NCBI GenBank assembly: GCA_910579465.1
Contig: CAJTUB010000006.1
Location: 86,540-150,539, forward strand
Source of the DNA: an uncultured Lachnospiraceae bacterium
GTDB taxonomy: Bacteria > Bacillota > Clostridia > Lachnospirales > Lachnospiraceae
DNA length: 64,000 nucleotides
Direction: 5' to 3'
The notes beneath the pieces are model-generated. The model saw nothing but the letters and a program-made list of their open reading frames with translations. It was not told where the DNA came from and searched no databases. How positions within the stretch are numbered: position 1 is the first letter of the stretch; every line of letters begins with the position of its first letter. Shown here piece by piece: positions 18,105 through 27,617 of this stretch. The translations under genes and the position numbers were made by a program.

Positions 18105-18890
18105 ATGAACGAGAAACTTGAGATTTTGATTGTGGAAGACGATGCCGCATTATGCCGGGAATTAAGCGAACTTATTAGGGATTCTGATGACCTGGTTTTC
18201 ATTGCTGCCACGAATGCAGCCGATAAGGCTGTCGAATACATCAAAGACACTTTGCCCGATGCTGTTATCCTTGACCTTGAGCTGCATCAGGGCAAGGGCA
18301 GCGGTTTGAACGTGTTGCATGACATCCATACACTTTCTCTTTCTAAAAAGCCTTATATTTTAGTCACTACAAACAATTCAAGTGTAAGAACCTATGAGAC
18401 TGCCCGTGCACTGGGTGCGGATTATATTATGCCAAAGCATCAGGGGGACTATTCATCACAAAATGTACTGGATTTCCTCCGGATTATGCGCCCTACAATC
18501 AAGGGTTCGTATACCTCTTCCCCAGGCATGACCAATACCACAGAAACGCCGGAGCAATACTCCAAGCGGATTTACCGCCGTATTATGACCGAATTAAACC
18601 ATGTAGGTATCAGTCCGAAATTTGTCGGGTATGCCTATTTAGCGGACGCTATTTACCTTATGGCGCAACAGCCCACGCAAAACATCTGTACTATCCTTGC
18701 CGATAAACATAAAAAATCGGAGTCCAGTATAGAACGGGCGATGCAGAACGCGATTCACCGTGCCTGGAGAACCCAGGAGCTTTCCGTTCTGCTGGAGCAC
18801 TATCAGGCTAATATAGATACCGAAAAAGGCAGCCCGACGCTTACGGAGTTTATTTGCCATTATGCAAATATAATAAAAAATGAATACTAA
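18105..18890 (+). CDS. Spo0A-like response regulator, copy 2
   Basis: A 261-residue tandem paralogue of the preceding gene, highly similar over its full length. It keeps the acidic residues EDD, the phospho-acceptor Asp in AVILDLEL, the switch Thr in LVTTNN and the conserved Lys in IMPKHQ. The Spo0A-type DNA-binding half has SSIERAMQNAIHRAW and TLTEF. Differences from copy 1 are scattered, and its codons are somewhat more GC-rich. A Spo0A box in its own promoter suggests auto- or cross-regulation by one of the pair or by the housekeeping Spo0A. The two genes are 107 bases apart and each has its own promoter. Confidence 0.88.
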   Translation: MNEKLEILIVEDDAALCRELSELIRDSDDLVFIAATNAADKAVEYIKDTLPDAVILDLELHQGKGSGLNVLHDIHTLSLSKKPYILVTTNNSSVRTYETARALGADYIMPKHQGDYSSQNVLDFLRIMRPTIKGSYTSSPGMTNTTETPEQYSKRIYRRIMTELNHVGISPKFVGYAYLADAIYLMAQQPTQNICTILADKHKKSESSIERAMQNAIHRAWRTQELSVLLEHYQANIDTEKGSPTLTEFICHYANIIKNEY

Positions 18891-18953
18891 CTACCACCGC
18901 CAATCAAAAATCCGGGGAAAAAAACGGTATACCACGCACAAATCCGAGAACAA

Positions 18954-19009
18954 CAGGGATACTAAAATCCCATGGTAAAACTTCTTTCCATGCAATTTCA
19001 GTATCCCTG
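18954..19009. terminator. Inverted repeat between convergent genes
   Basis: Outer arms CAGGGATACT (18954-18963) and AGTATCCCTG (19000-19009) plus inner arms CCATGG and CCATG pair across a small bulge. It lies between the converging Spo0A-like gene and the coiled-coil gene, so a bidirectional terminator is likely, although the T-runs are poor. Confidence 0.6.
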
Positions 19010-19043
19010 GTCTTTCAGCACATCTGCTGTTTCTTTGTATCTT

Positions 19044-19901
19044 CTATACTCCCTGATCTACAGCTGCGCCCTTTAAATCCTCTAAATCAAGCTTCATCTG
19101 GCTGACAATGTTCTGAAGCTCCTGCTGGACCTTTTCGTCAGTTTCAGCTATCTTTACCATCTGCCTTGTTGCAGCAGTAACATAGTCTGTCTCCGGCGAA
19201 GCGCCTTCCTTCTCTTCTCTTTCCTCTTTCTTTGCCTTCATCGCTTCGATGCGCTCTTCTTCTTCCTTTTCCTTCTCTGCCTTTTCCTCGGCTTCCTCGG
19301 TGCGCTTTTCGTTCTCTTCATCGATGTGCTCCTTTGCTTCATCCTTCAGCATACCGATAATTTCCTTGTTTGCTGCCTCTAAAATCTTATCTGCATCCTC
19401 GGTTGCTTCCACCATCGGCGCCGACTTCAGCCGCTCCAAATGGATGTCGGTCAGGGCGCTCTCCGTCCCCTCTACCAGCATTTGGCCATTCATAATCTGT
19501 GCGCCAAAATAGTCTTCGGCCTCTTCAATCTCCTTCATCTCTTCCAGATATTCCTCGTCAGTCAGGTCCATACGGTTGTTAAGCTCAGATTTGCGCTCCT
19601 GCACCCTATTCAGCTCTGCCTTTGCAGCAACCATTTCCTCCTGCGTCTTTGAAATACTTTCTTTCATCTGTTCAACGCTCTCATCGACAGACCGTTCTCT
19701 TGAAAAGGCATCTCCCACAATCTTCATTGCCTTCTGCTGCGCCTCTTTCCGGCGCTCTGCAATCTTATCTGCCGGGAGCTGTAAGCCTCCTGCAAAAATC
19801 CTGCCATTCTGTAACTCTTTCGCTGCCTTGGCCGGGCTCATGCGCTCCGTCGCCTGCTGCCCGCCTACATAAATATTTCTTGCTTCCTGCTCAATACGCA
19901 T
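19044..19901 (-). CDS. Coiled-coil protein of the flagellar regulon
   Basis: A 285-residue, highly charged protein without signal peptide or membrane segment. Residues about 75-135 and 175-235 are heptad-like; the second stretch is an almost pure Glu/Lys/Arg helix. I do not recognise a named family. It lies next to flagellin and its upstream region carries a sigma-28-type promoter (19974-20001), so it is probably made with late flagellar proteins. It may be a cytoplasmic accessory or export-associated factor. The start MRIEQEARNIY is supported by frame, but its ribosome site (AAGGGATTC) is only moderate. Confidence 0.72.
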   Translation of the reverse strand: MRIEQEARNIYVGGQQATERMSPAKAAKELQNGRIFAGGLQLPADKIAERRKEAQQKAMKIVGDAFSRERSVDESVEQMKESISKTQEEMVAAKAELNRVQERKSELNNRMDLTDEEYLEEMKEIEEAEDYFGAQIMNGQMLVEGTESALTDIHLERLKSAPMVEATEDADKILEAANKEIIGMLKDEAKEHIDEENEKRTEEAEEKAEKEKEEEERIEAMKAKKEEREEKEGASPETDYVTAATRQMVKIAETDEKVQQELQNIVSQMKLDLEDLKGAAVDQGV

Positions 19902-19973
19902 AAAGAATCCCTTCTTTCTGCCGCAGATAAATCCTACGGTCTGATTAATATCATTTACATTTACCTACTTCTT

Positions 19974-20001
19974 ATATCGACCTTTTTGCTGTATTCTGTT
20001 A
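19974..20001 (-). promoter_or_regulatory. Sigma-28-type promoter of the coiled-coil gene
   Basis: On the minus strand TAAC (20001-19998), 16 bases, then GTCGATAT (19981-19974), close to TAAA-N15-GCCGATAA. It ends 73 bases before the start codon. The rest of 19902-20269 holds only the flagellin terminator and short spurious frames. Confidence 0.65.
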
Positions 20002-20150
20002 TAGCTTTTCCTGCCCATTCATTCCAATTTTTGTACCATTCGCGCAATGCAAGGCAAGACCGGTTCGTATAAATGGTCACCCCACAGAGCGTTTTGCCTC
20101 CCGGGATATACGTTATGTACTGACACAATACTACATATTTGCCACGAAGC

Positions 20151-20183
20151 AAAAAAGACCTCTGCAATGCAGGGGTCTTTCTT
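20151..20183 (-). terminator. Terminator of flagellin 1
   Basis: AAGACC-CTGCA and TGCAG-GGTCTT arms pair with one mismatch. On the minus strand the hairpin is followed by a run of six T, placing a strong intrinsic terminator about 90 bases beyond the flagellin stop codon. Confidence 0.85.
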
Positions 20184-20269
20184 GCTATTTTCAACCTATC
20201 GGGACATGGAAAATCCTTTTGGATTATAACAATGTAACAATAAGGTGAAGGAAACGTATTTTGCTTTTA

Positions 20270-21922
20270 TCAGCCCTGAAGCAGGGAAAGTACGCCCTGG
20301 GTCGACTGATTTGCCTGAGTAAGCATGGACTGGGATGCCTGGGAGAGAATGTTGTTCTTGCTGTACTCTACCATCTCAGATGCCATGTCTACATCACGGA
20401 TACGGGACTCTGCAGTCTGCAGGTTCTCGGCAGAAGTATCCAGGTTTGCAATCGTATGCTCTAAGCGGTTCTGTACTGCACCGAGCATGGAACGCTGCTT
20501 GGAAACCCTCTTAATTGCCTCATCAATAACGCCGATGGAATTGGATGCCTTATCCTGCTCATCTACACGCACATTCTGTCCGCTGACACCAAGTGCAGAA
20601 GCACTCATATCGCTGATTGTGAAGGTAAGGGTCTGACCCTCGTTCGCACCAACCTGCAGCTTCATTCCGCCGCTGGCAGATACACTGTCATATGTAGCCT
20701 GGGTTAAGAATGCATCCTCGTCTCCGAGACCTTTACCACCTGCTAATGTAAGCTTCTTCTCCACAGAGGAATCAGTAACAAACAACGTGTTCGGCTCATC
20801 CGGATGATCCTTTACACCGCTTAACTCTACCGTCACATTCAGACCCTCTTTTGCAAGGAGGTCTTCGATGTCCTCTGCGGTATATTCCTTGCCGGACATT
20901 AAGGAAATCTCATAACCTGCCGGAGTTGTTACAGCATCATCCAGACTGCCTGCTCCTGTCATATCATAGACCGGCGCGGTACTCAGGGTCACGCTTTCCT
21001 TTCCTTCCTTAGCATCAAACTTAAATACAATGTCAATGTTATAGTCCTGTCCATATTTATTGGCAGTAATTTTAATTGCATTTGCGCCGACAAAGTTCCC
21101 GGCATTTGCAGCTAATAAATCTACCTCACCGGTGGTTGCCTTTACGCCTGCAACCGTAGCTTCACTCGTCTTAGAAGTATCTGCCGATGCAGTAAATACG
21201 CCGGTTGCAAACTTCATCGTAACCTCTGCCGGAGTATTCGTTGCAGTGGAGTCCTCCTGCTTTGCATTTTTAATCAGGTTATCAATATCTGCCTGCGTAT
21301 AGGTCTTATTATCTGCAAGACTGATGGTCAATGCCGTACCGGCTGCATCCCAGATAGCAGACTCGCCGCCGGCAGTAGCACTTGTATTTGTCGTAATGGT
21401 AACGCCTACAACACTGGAAGTGATAAACGCACCAAGCTCACCGTCATACTGTCCGTACTTCGGACCGGAAGTGGTATTTGTGGAAGCTGCACCGTCAAAG
21501 GAACCGTCGAGTAACTTCATGGTGTTGAACTCCGTGGTCTCTGCAATACGGTCAAGCTCGTCCTGTAACTGCTCGATTTCATCCTGGATATTGCCGCGGT
21601 CGTCATCGGTCTCAGTACCGTTGGCTGCCTGCACTGCAAGCTCACGCATTCTCTGTAAGATGCTGTGGGACTCATTCAGCGCGCCTTCTGCGGTCTGAAT
21701 CAAAGAGATACCGTCCTCTGCATTGGTAGAAGCCTGTGTAAGACCACGGATCTGGCTTCTCATTTTTTCGGAAATCGCAAGACCTGCTGCATCATCTGCC
21801 GCACGGTTAATACGATAACCGGAAGAAAGCTTTTCTGTGGATTTTGCAAGATTGCCGGTAACAATTCCGAGCATACGATTGGCATTCATTGACTGCATAT
21901 TGTGTTGAACGATCATTGCCAT
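20270..21922 (-). CDS. fliC: Flagellin 1
   Basis: This 550-residue flagellin is the filament subunit, exported through the flagellar type III apparatus. The N-terminal D0/D1 region (1 to about 150) has [14 protein letters not shown] and the RSQIRGL block. The C-terminal region (about 465-550) has the conserved [14 protein letters not shown] and the final [12 protein letters not shown]. The middle (about 150-460) is a surface-exposed variable domain rich in Thr, Ala and Asp. The ATG has GAGGAGG upstream and a sigma-28 promoter lies at 22053-22079. It is strongly similar to the second flagellin at 41052, which is in the opposite orientation. Confidence 0.97.
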   Translation of the reverse strand: MAMIVQHNMQSMNANRMLGIVTGNLAKSTEKLSSGYRINRAADDAAGLAISEKMRSQIRGLTQASTNAEDGISLIQTAEGALNESHSILQRMRELAVQAANGTETDDDRGNIQDEIEQLQDELDRIAETTEFNTMKLLDGSFDGAASTNTTSGPKYGQYDGELGAFITSSVVGVTITTNTSATAGGESAIWDAAGTALTISLADNKTYTQADIDNLIKNAKQEDSTATNTPAEVTMKFATGVFTASADTSKTSEATVAGVKATTGEVDLLAANAGNFVGANAIKITANKYGQDYNIDIVFKFDAKEGKESVTLSTAPVYDMTGAGSLDDAVTTPAGYEISLMSGKEYTAEDIEDLLAKEGLNVTVELSGVKDHPDEPNTLFVTDSSVEKKLTLAGGKGLGDEDAFLTQATYDSVSASGGMKLQVGANEGQTLTFTISDMSASALGVSGQNVRVDEQDKASNSIGVIDEAIKRVSKQRSMLGAVQNRLEHTIANLDTSAENLQTAESRIRDVDMASEMVEYSKNNILSQASQSMLTQANQSTQGVLSLLQG

Positions 21923-22052
21923 AGGTAATTCCTCCTCGAATATAGATTTTCAGTTTGATAGGTTGTAATATTTCATGAAATACAGCGTTCGAGTCCTTTC
22001 GAAGCAAGTCTGAATCCGTTCAGCACAACTGTCATTCATTTACTTGATTCAT

Positions 22053-22079
22053 ATATCGTCAAAACATCCCTCTCACTTA
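22053..22079 (-). promoter_or_regulatory. Sigma-28 promoter of flagellin 1
   Basis: On the minus strand TAAG (22079-22076), 15 bases, then GACGATAT (22060-22053). It lies about 130 bases before the start codon, leaving a long leader. The intergenic stretch 21923-22271 also holds the divergent topoisomerase promoter. Confidence 0.8.
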
Positions 22080-22143
22080 ATAGCAAAAAACAAAAAAATT
22101 TAAAAAAATGATTTTAAAGCTGCTTCGTAGGTTTCCTCTCCGG

Positions 22144-22172
22144 TTGCATTTCAGCTTAAAAATTGTTATACT
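22144..22172 (+). promoter_or_regulatory. Sigma-A promoter of parE-parC
   Basis: TTGCAT (22144-22149), a 17-base spacer and TATACT (22167-22172), about 100 bases upstream of parE. Confidence 0.8.
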
Positions 22173-22271
22173 GAAATTGTTCCGCGTACCGGCGCTTCCT
22201 GCTGCCCTTTCACGCGCGGAATAACCAGAATCACACTAGGAAAATGAAAAGATATGAAAAGGAGTCAGGCT

Positions 22272-24260
22272 ATGGAGCAATACAACGGAAGCCAGATTGT
22301 TGTTCTGGAGGGTCTGGAGGCAGTCAGAAAGCGTCCCGGCATGTATATCGGAAGTACGGGCAGCCGCGGTCTTCACCATCTTATCTGGGAGATTTTAGAT
22401 AACGGCATTGACGAGCATCTCGGAGGGTACTGTAACCGCATAGAAATAGAATTGCAGAAGGACGGCGGTATTTCTGTTACCGACAACGGCCGCGGGGTTC
22501 CGGTTGATATCCATCCGACGAAGCACATCCCGACGGCACGTGTCGTTTATACAATTCTGCATGCAGGCGGAAAGTTCGGGGGCGGCGCGTATAAGGTTTC
22601 CGGCGGTCTGCACGGCGTAGGCGCTTCCGTAGTCAATGCCCTTTCCTCTAAAATGATTGTAGAAATCAAGCATGATGGCAAGGTCTACCGGGACGAATAC
22701 CGGGATGGCGGCCATACCGTGACACCGTTAGAAGACGGTCTGCTTCCTGTCGTGGGAAGCTGCCGGAAGTCCGATACCGGCACAAAGGTAACCTTCTATC
22801 CGGATGCTTCGATTTTTGAGTCCGTGGAGTTTAAAACTGACATCATCCGGAAAAAGCTGAAAGAAGTAGCTTACTTAAATAAAGGCCTTACCATTTTATA
22901 TAAAGACAGGATTGCAGGAGAAGAGCTGACCTACTATGAAGAATACGGCATCAAAAGCTTTGTGACGTACCTCTGCCGTGAGGCGCAGCCTCTCCACCCG
23001 GAGCCGATTTATATCGAAGGGAAAAGCGGCGATATCGAGGTGGAGGTAGCGTTCCAGTATACCGACAGCTTCCAGGAGCAGATTAACTCCTACTGCAACC
23101 GCATCAATGTCGTGGACGGCGGCACGCTGGTAACCGGCTTTAAAAGCGCCCTGACCCGCGTTATGAACCAGTACGCCAGGGAGCTCGGTATCCTGAAGGA
23201 AAAGGACGAAAACTTTGACGGCAAGGATATCCGGACCGGCCTGTTTGCCATTATTTCCATCAAGCATCCTGACCCGCAGTTTGAGGGACAGACGAAGACA
23301 AAGCTTGGCAATACCGACGCCAAGGTGGCGGTCGAGGACGTTTTTACCGGAGAGGTCACACGCTATTTTGATAAAAACGTAGAGGAATTAAAGGCCATTC
23401 TCGATAATTCCATGAAATCCTATAATGCAAGAAAGGTCGGCGACAAGGCACGCAATGCCGCGTTAAAGCAGCTGCAGGACGTTGATTTTAAAAGCAAGCT
23501 CGCCGCCTGCTCCTCCAAAAAGCCGGAAGAATGCGAGCTTTACATTGTCGAGGGCGAGTCCGCCGGCGGCACGGTAAAGTCCGCCAGGAACCGCAAGACC
23601 CAGGCAGTCCTTCCGCTCCGGGGAAAAATCCTGAACGTGGAAAAGGCTACGCTCGATAAGATTTTAGTCAATAACGAAATCAAGTCCATGATTGCGGCGT
23701 TCGGCTGCGGCATCAGCGACGATTTTGATATTACAAAGCTACGCTTTGACAAGATTATTATCCTGACCGATGCCGACGTGGACGGCGCCCATATCAGCAC
23801 CCTGCTTCTTACCTTTTTCTACCGCTTTATGCCGGAGCTGATTTTAGAGGGTAAAATTTACCGCGGGCTGCCGCCGCTCTACAAGGTGGAATATGAAGAG
23901 GCAGGCACCCCGGACACCTCCGGGGACGACGATGCTGCCCCGAAGTCCGGAAAACGAACCAAGGCAAAGGGAAAGAAAACGAAAAACGAGCGGTATCTGT
24001 TTGACGACTTCGAGCTGGAAAAGTTCCGCCGGGAGGGCAAAAAAATCCTTTCCCTGCAGCGCTACAAGGGCCTCGGCGAGATGGATGCGGACCAGCTCTG
24101 GGAGACTACATTAAACCCGGAAACCCGCAGTCTTGCACAGGTTTCCATCAGCGATACCGTAGAAGCAGACGAGGTCACCACGTTACTTATGGGCAACAAC
24201 GTCCCGCCGCGCCGTGCCTTCATCATGGAGGAAGCGCGCTATGCAAAACTGGATGTATAA
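22272..24260 (+). CDS. parE: DNA topoisomerase IV subunit B
   Basis: This 662-residue ATPase subunit of a type IIA topoisomerase acts with ParC to decatenate and relax DNA. The GHKL ATPase domain has the catalytic Glu in EILDNGIDE (about 40-48), TDNGRGVP (70-77) and [15 protein letters not shown]. The TOPRIM domain has EGESAGG near 425 and DADVDGAHI near 500. A low-complexity acidic then basic insertion lies near residues 548-575. The ATG at 22272 has AAGGAG seven bases upstream; another ATG at 22254 lacks such a site. The gene is 12 bases from parC. A second gyrase-like pair cannot be fully excluded, but the ParC partner lacks a GyrA box, favouring topoisomerase IV. Confidence 0.92.
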   Translation: MEQYNGSQIVVLEGLEAVRKRPGMYIGSTGSRGLHHLIWEILDNGIDEHLGGYCNRIEIELQKDGGISVTDNGRGVPVDIHPTKHIPTARVVYTILHAGGKFGGGAYKVSGGLHGVGASVVNALSSKMIVEIKHDGKVYRDEYRDGGHTVTPLEDGLLPVVGSCRKSDTGTKVTFYPDASIFESVEFKTDIIRKKLKEVAYLNKGLTILYKDRIAGEELTYYEEYGIKSFVTYLCREAQPLHPEPIYIEGKSGDIEVEVAFQYTDSFQEQINSYCNRINVVDGGTLVTGFKSALTRVMNQYARELGILKEKDENFDGKDIRTGLFAIISIKHPDPQFEGQTKTKLGNTDAKVAVEDVFTGEVTRYFDKNVEELKAILDNSMKSYNARKVGDKARNAALKQLQDVDFKSKLAACSSKKPEECELYIVEGESAGGTVKSARNRKTQAVLPLRGKILNVEKATLDKILVNNEIKSMIAAFGCGISDDFDITKLRFDKIIILTDADVDGAHISTLLLTFFYRFMPELILEGKIYRGLPPLYKVEYEEAGTPDTSGDDDAAPKSGKRTKAKGKKTKNERYLFDDFELEKFRREGKKILSLQRYKGLGEMDADQLWETTLNPETRSLAQVSISDTVEADEVTTLLMGNNVPPRRAFIMEEARYAKLDV

Positions 24261-24272
24261 GGAGGTTCCGCT

Positions 24273-26528
24273 ATGTCCGAACAGTTAGAAAAGGATACCA
24301 TGATTCAGCAGCTTGATTTTTCCGAGGAAATGAAAACCTCGTTCCGCGATTATGCCGTAAGCGTCATTATCGACCGCGCCATCCCGGACGTGCGGGACGG
24401 CTTAAAGCCCGTACAGCGCCGTATCCTGTATGCCATGACGGAGTTAGGCCTGGACCCGAAAAAGCCGCACCGGAAAAGTGCGCGTATTGTGGGTGACACC
24501 ATGGGTAAATACCACCCACACGGAGATTCGTCCATCTATGACGCCCTCGTCCATATGTCCGAGGACTATTCCCTTGCGATTCCGCTTATTGACGGCCACG
24601 GGAACTTCGGCAGCATCGACGGCGACGGCGCCGCTGCGATGCGGTATACCGAAGCACGCCTTTCCGAAGGCGCCATGACGCTTCTCTCCCATCTGGAGCA
24701 GGGGCTGGTGGACTTCGTCCCGAACTTTGACAACAGTGAAAAGGAGCCTGCCGTTCTTCCGGCAATGCTTCCGAACCTGCTGATTAACGGCACGACCGGA
24801 ATTGCGGTCGGCATGACAACCAATATGCCGCCCCACAATCCGGGTGAGGTTATTGATGCCGCCATTGCCTGCATGGATAAGCCTGACATTACCGTAGAGG
24901 GACTGATGCGACATGTGAAAGGCCCCGATTTCCCAACCGGCGGTATTATTACAAACGCAGATATTCTGCCTTCCATCTATGCCACCGGGGAAGGGAAAAT
25001 CAAGGTCCGTGCCAGATACGAGATAGAAAACAGCGACAGCGGCAGAAAAAATATCGTGTTTACCGAAATTCCTTACACCGCCGCCGGAAATAAGCTGCGT
25101 CTCGTGGAAAACCTGACCCAGCTGATGAAGGACAAGGTATTTGAGGAGATGTATGACGTCCGGGACGAGTCCTCCAAGGACATCCGTATTATTGTAGAGG
25201 TAAAAAAGGACCGCAACATCGAGAATCTCTTAAACGGCCTGTTCAAAAAAACCGGGCTGGAGGATACCTACGCGGTCAATATGCTTGCTGTCAAGGCACA
25301 GCAGCCGTACTTATTCAATTTGAAATCCCTGCTGGAAGAGTTTGTCATCTTCCAGGAGGAGCTTTACACAAAGGAATACCAGCATCTCCTGAAAAAAGCC
25401 GAAGAGCGGTTAGAAATTGTCAGCGGCTTAATCCGTGCCACGGATGTCATCGACCTGATTATCGAAATCCTCCGGGGAAGCTCCAGTATAAAGCAGGCAA
25501 AGGCATGCCTTACCGCCGGGGATACGACCGACATCCATTTTAAGTCCAAGGCCTCGGAAAAGCAGGCGGCAAAGCTTGATTTTACCGAGCGTCAGGCGGA
25601 CGCAATTCTCGCTATGCCGCTCGGCCGTTTAATCGGACTGGAAATTTTAAAGCTACATGAGGAAGGCGACACCTTAAACACCAATATCGCCAGCTATCAG
25701 GCAATTCTTTCGGACCGGAACGAGCTGCACCGCGTCATTAAGGCACAGCTGAAGGAGTTCCGCAAAAAGTTCGCCACTCCCCGTAAAACAGAGCTGGAGA
25801 ACATCGAACAGTCCGACTATGTCGTAGAGGAAAAGATTGAAGACATTTATATTTTAATTGATAAGTTCGGCTATACAAAGTCCATCGATGCCGCTGCCTT
25901 TAGCAGAAGCGCGGAAGAGAGCAAAAAGGAATTTGCCCATATTGTCCGTATGAAGAGCAATGACCGCCTCTGCGTATTTACGATGCAGGGAAACATGTAC
26001 CAGGTCAAGGCTGCCGCGATTCCGAAATGCAAGCTCAAGGACAAGGGCGTGCTGATTCAGACGCTCTGCAAAATCGGCAAGGAGGATGCGCTCCTCTACA
26101 CTGCCTTTGAGGATTTGTTTGAAGCGCAGCTTCTATTCACCACAAGGTCCGGCTTTATCAAGCGGGTTTCCGGCATCGAGTTTGAAACGGCACGTTCCGC
26201 CATTGCCGCGACAAAGTTAGATGAGGGAGACTCCGTAATCGGTATTTCCATGCTTTCCGCGGAGGATATTTTAAGCGGCTGTATCAAGGTCATCGTTTTG
26301 ACCAAAGGGATGGCCTCCCTTGCCTTCCCGGTAGAAGAGGTTCCGGAGTTAAAGAAAAACAGCCGCGGCGTAAAGGCCGTTACCTTTGACAAAAACGACA
26401 CTGCGCTTGCGTTTGCCGCCGCGCTTCACGCCCAGACCGAAACCTTCACCTTCGGCGGAAAAGAGCTTTCCGCGAAAAAAGTTCGTATGCGTTCCAGAGG
26501 CTCCAAACCGCAAAAAGCTGCTCTGTAA
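24273..26528 (+). CDS. parC: DNA topoisomerase IV subunit A
   Basis: A 751-residue cleavage subunit that breaks and rejoins DNA through an active-site tyrosine, Tyr125 in [10 protein letters not shown], preceded by Arg124. The quinolone-determining region [13 protein letters not shown] keeps the usual Ser86 and Asp90. The C-terminal part (about 490-751) shows repeated blade-like segments but no GyrA box QRRGGKG, which points to ParC rather than GyrA. AGGAGG lies seven bases before the ATG, and the gene follows parE by 12 bases. Confidence 0.92.
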   Translation: MSEQLEKDTMIQQLDFSEEMKTSFRDYAVSVIIDRAIPDVRDGLKPVQRRILYAMTELGLDPKKPHRKSARIVGDTMGKYHPHGDSSIYDALVHMSEDYSLAIPLIDGHGNFGSIDGDGAAAMRYTEARLSEGAMTLLSHLEQGLVDFVPNFDNSEKEPAVLPAMLPNLLINGTTGIAVGMTTNMPPHNPGEVIDAAIACMDKPDITVEGLMRHVKGPDFPTGGIITNADILPSIYATGEGKIKVRARYEIENSDSGRKNIVFTEIPYTAAGNKLRLVENLTQLMKDKVFEEMYDVRDESSKDIRIIVEVKKDRNIENLLNGLFKKTGLEDTYAVNMLAVKAQQPYLFNLKSLLEEFVIFQEELYTKEYQHLLKKAEERLEIVSGLIRATDVIDLIIEILRGSSSIKQAKACLTAGDTTDIHFKSKASEKQAAKLDFTERQADAILAMPLGRLIGLEILKLHEEGDTLNTNIASYQAILSDRNELHRVIKAQLKEFRKKFATPRKTELENIEQSDYVVEEKIEDIYILIDKFGYTKSIDAAAFSRSAEESKKEFAHIVRMKSNDRLCVFTMQGNMYQVKAAAIPKCKLKDKGVLIQTLCKIGKEDALLYTAFEDLFEAQLLFTTRSGFIKRVSGIEFETARSAIAATKLDEGDSVIGISMLSAEDILSGCIKVIVLTKGMASLAFPVEEVPELKKNSRGVKAVTFDKNDTALAFAAALHAQTETFTFGGKELSAKKVRMRSRGSKPQKAAL

Positions 26529-26541
26529 CTAACACAGCCAC

Positions 26542-26606
26542 GCAACCTCCGGTTGCATAACTTCCATGGAAAGTTGGTAGACCTTTTTCCGCTCCGTGGG
26601 TATACT
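26542..26606 (+). promoter_or_regulatory. Promoter/operator region of the HTH-glyoxalase gene
   Basis: A GCAACC/GGTTGC hairpin (26542-26556) follows parC. The near-palindrome around TTCCATGGAA (26559-26575) could bind the HTH protein encoded downstream. TATACT lies at 26601-26606; a TAGACC hexamer 17 bases upstream is a weak -35. Confidence 0.5.
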
Positions 26607-26636
26607 ATGCTTACAACAAGCGAAAGGAGGAATCAC

Positions 26637-27242
26637 ATGAGCATCGGAAGTAAAATCCAGCAGTTGCGGGTGAACAACGGTCTTACCCAGGAACAGTTAG
26701 CCGAAAAGCTCTCCGTATCAAGGCAGTCCGTCTCCAAATGGGAAATGGAACAGTCCCTTCCGGAGATTGACAAGGTGGTACTGATGAGCAGGCTTTTTTC
26801 CGTGGGGACAAACGAAATTCTTCTGGAAGAAAGTGACATCAAAAAGCTTCGTCCGCAGGAGCTTCATCTCGGCTCCGTATACTTAATCGCAAGGGATTTT
26901 GAGGCATCGGTCACGTTTTATGAAAAGCTTCTCTCCATGACGGTATCCACCAGAAACTGCGGGAACCGCTTTGCGGAATTTTTCTTTGACAACAAGTGTC
27001 TGTCGCTGATGAACGAGGAATACCTGCACGGGCACCACTATCCGGATGGCGATTATAAGTTTGTGCTGAATTTCTGGGTCGAGGACTTAGAAAAAGAATA
27101 CCGGCGCTTAAAGGAACTGGACATCGGTAAAATGACCGGAATTGAAAAGGTTCACGACGGATATTACTATTTCCATATCTATGACCCTGATGCAAATGTC
27201 TGTGAAATTACCGGAGGATATACGGAAACCCAGGAGAACTAA
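26637..27242 (+). CDS. HTH regulator fused to a glyoxalase-fold domain
   Basis: A 201-residue protein with an N-terminal XRE/Cro helix-turn-helix (about 1-60: LTQEQLAEKLSVSRQSVSKWE) fused to a vicinal-oxygen-chelate domain (about 78-195: GSVYLIARDFEASVTFYEKLL, ending DPDANVCEITGG). VOC domains bind metals and small molecules, and include lyases, dioxygenases and drug-binding proteins. The fusion may act as a ligand-sensing repressor, which is inference. The ATG at 26637 has AGGAGG at ideal spacing; the longer frame from 26553 crosses the promoter. The zinc-ribbon gene follows 16 bases downstream. Confidence 0.85.
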   Translation: MSIGSKIQQLRVNNGLTQEQLAEKLSVSRQSVSKWEMEQSLPEIDKVVLMSRLFSVGTNEILLEESDIKKLRPQELHLGSVYLIARDFEASVTFYEKLLSMTVSTRNCGNRFAEFFFDNKCLSLMNEEYLHGHHYPDGDYKFVLNFWVEDLEKEYRRLKELDIGKMTGIEKVHDGYYYFHIYDPDANVCEITGGYTETQEN

Positions 27243-27258
27243 GAAAGGAGCAAACACA

Positions 27259-27513
27259 ATGAATACAATTTGTCAGAGCTGCGGCATGAACATGGGCGCG
27301 AACGATTACGGCAAAAACAAGGACGGCAGCCGTAATGAGGATTACTGCAAATACTGCTTCCCGAACGGAAGCTTCGGAAAAGACGAAACGATGGAGGAAA
27401 TGATTGAAAGCTGCATTCCGTTCCGTCTGAACGAGACTGACTGCAAGACACCGGAAGAGGCACGAAAAAAGATGCTGGAGTATTTCCCATCCCTGAAGCG
27501 GTGGAAAAAATAA
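27259..27513 (+). CDS. Small zinc-ribbon protein
   Basis: An 84-residue protein with CQSCGM near the start and YCKYC near residue 33, the four-cysteine pattern of the putative zinc-ribbon family (Pfam Zn_ribbon_2 type). The rest is acidic and helical and ends SLKRWKK. The function of the family is not established. The ATG at 27259 has AAAGGAG upstream; the longer frame overlaps the HTH gene. It probably forms a two-gene unit with that gene and ends at the terminator at 27541-27589. Confidence 0.85.
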   Translation: MNTICQSCGMNMGANDYGKNKDGSRNEDYCKYCFPNGSFGKDETMEEMIESCIPFRLNETDCKTPEEARKKMLEYFPSLKRWKK

Positions 27514-27540
27514 GGCTTTTCTAAACTGCCTGATTAAACC

Positions 27541-27589
27541 AAAAGCAACAAAGCCTGCTGCTGTTACAGCATTGGGTTTTGTTGCTTTT
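27541..27589 (+). terminator. Terminator of the HTH/zinc-ribbon unit
   Basis: AAAAGCAACAAAGCC (27541-27555) pairs with GGGTTTTGTTGCTTTT (27574-27589) with a one-base bulge. An inner TGCTG/CAGCA stem and T-rich tail complete it. It may also serve the converging GH3 gene. Confidence 0.75.
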
Positions 27590-27617
27590 CGTTGCCTTTT
27601 ATTGGATTTTGTCCCGC

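Noticed and set aside
19961..20194. 77-residue minus-strand frame between flagellin 1 and the coiled-coil gene
   Set aside because: It begins inside the flagellin terminator and contains the sigma-28 promoter of the next gene, so it is unlikely to be translated.
22272..26528. The parE-parC pair as gyrB-gyrA
   Set aside because: The A subunit lacks a GyrA box and the pair is not near dnaA, recF or oriC; topoisomerase IV is the better call, though sequence searches would settle it.
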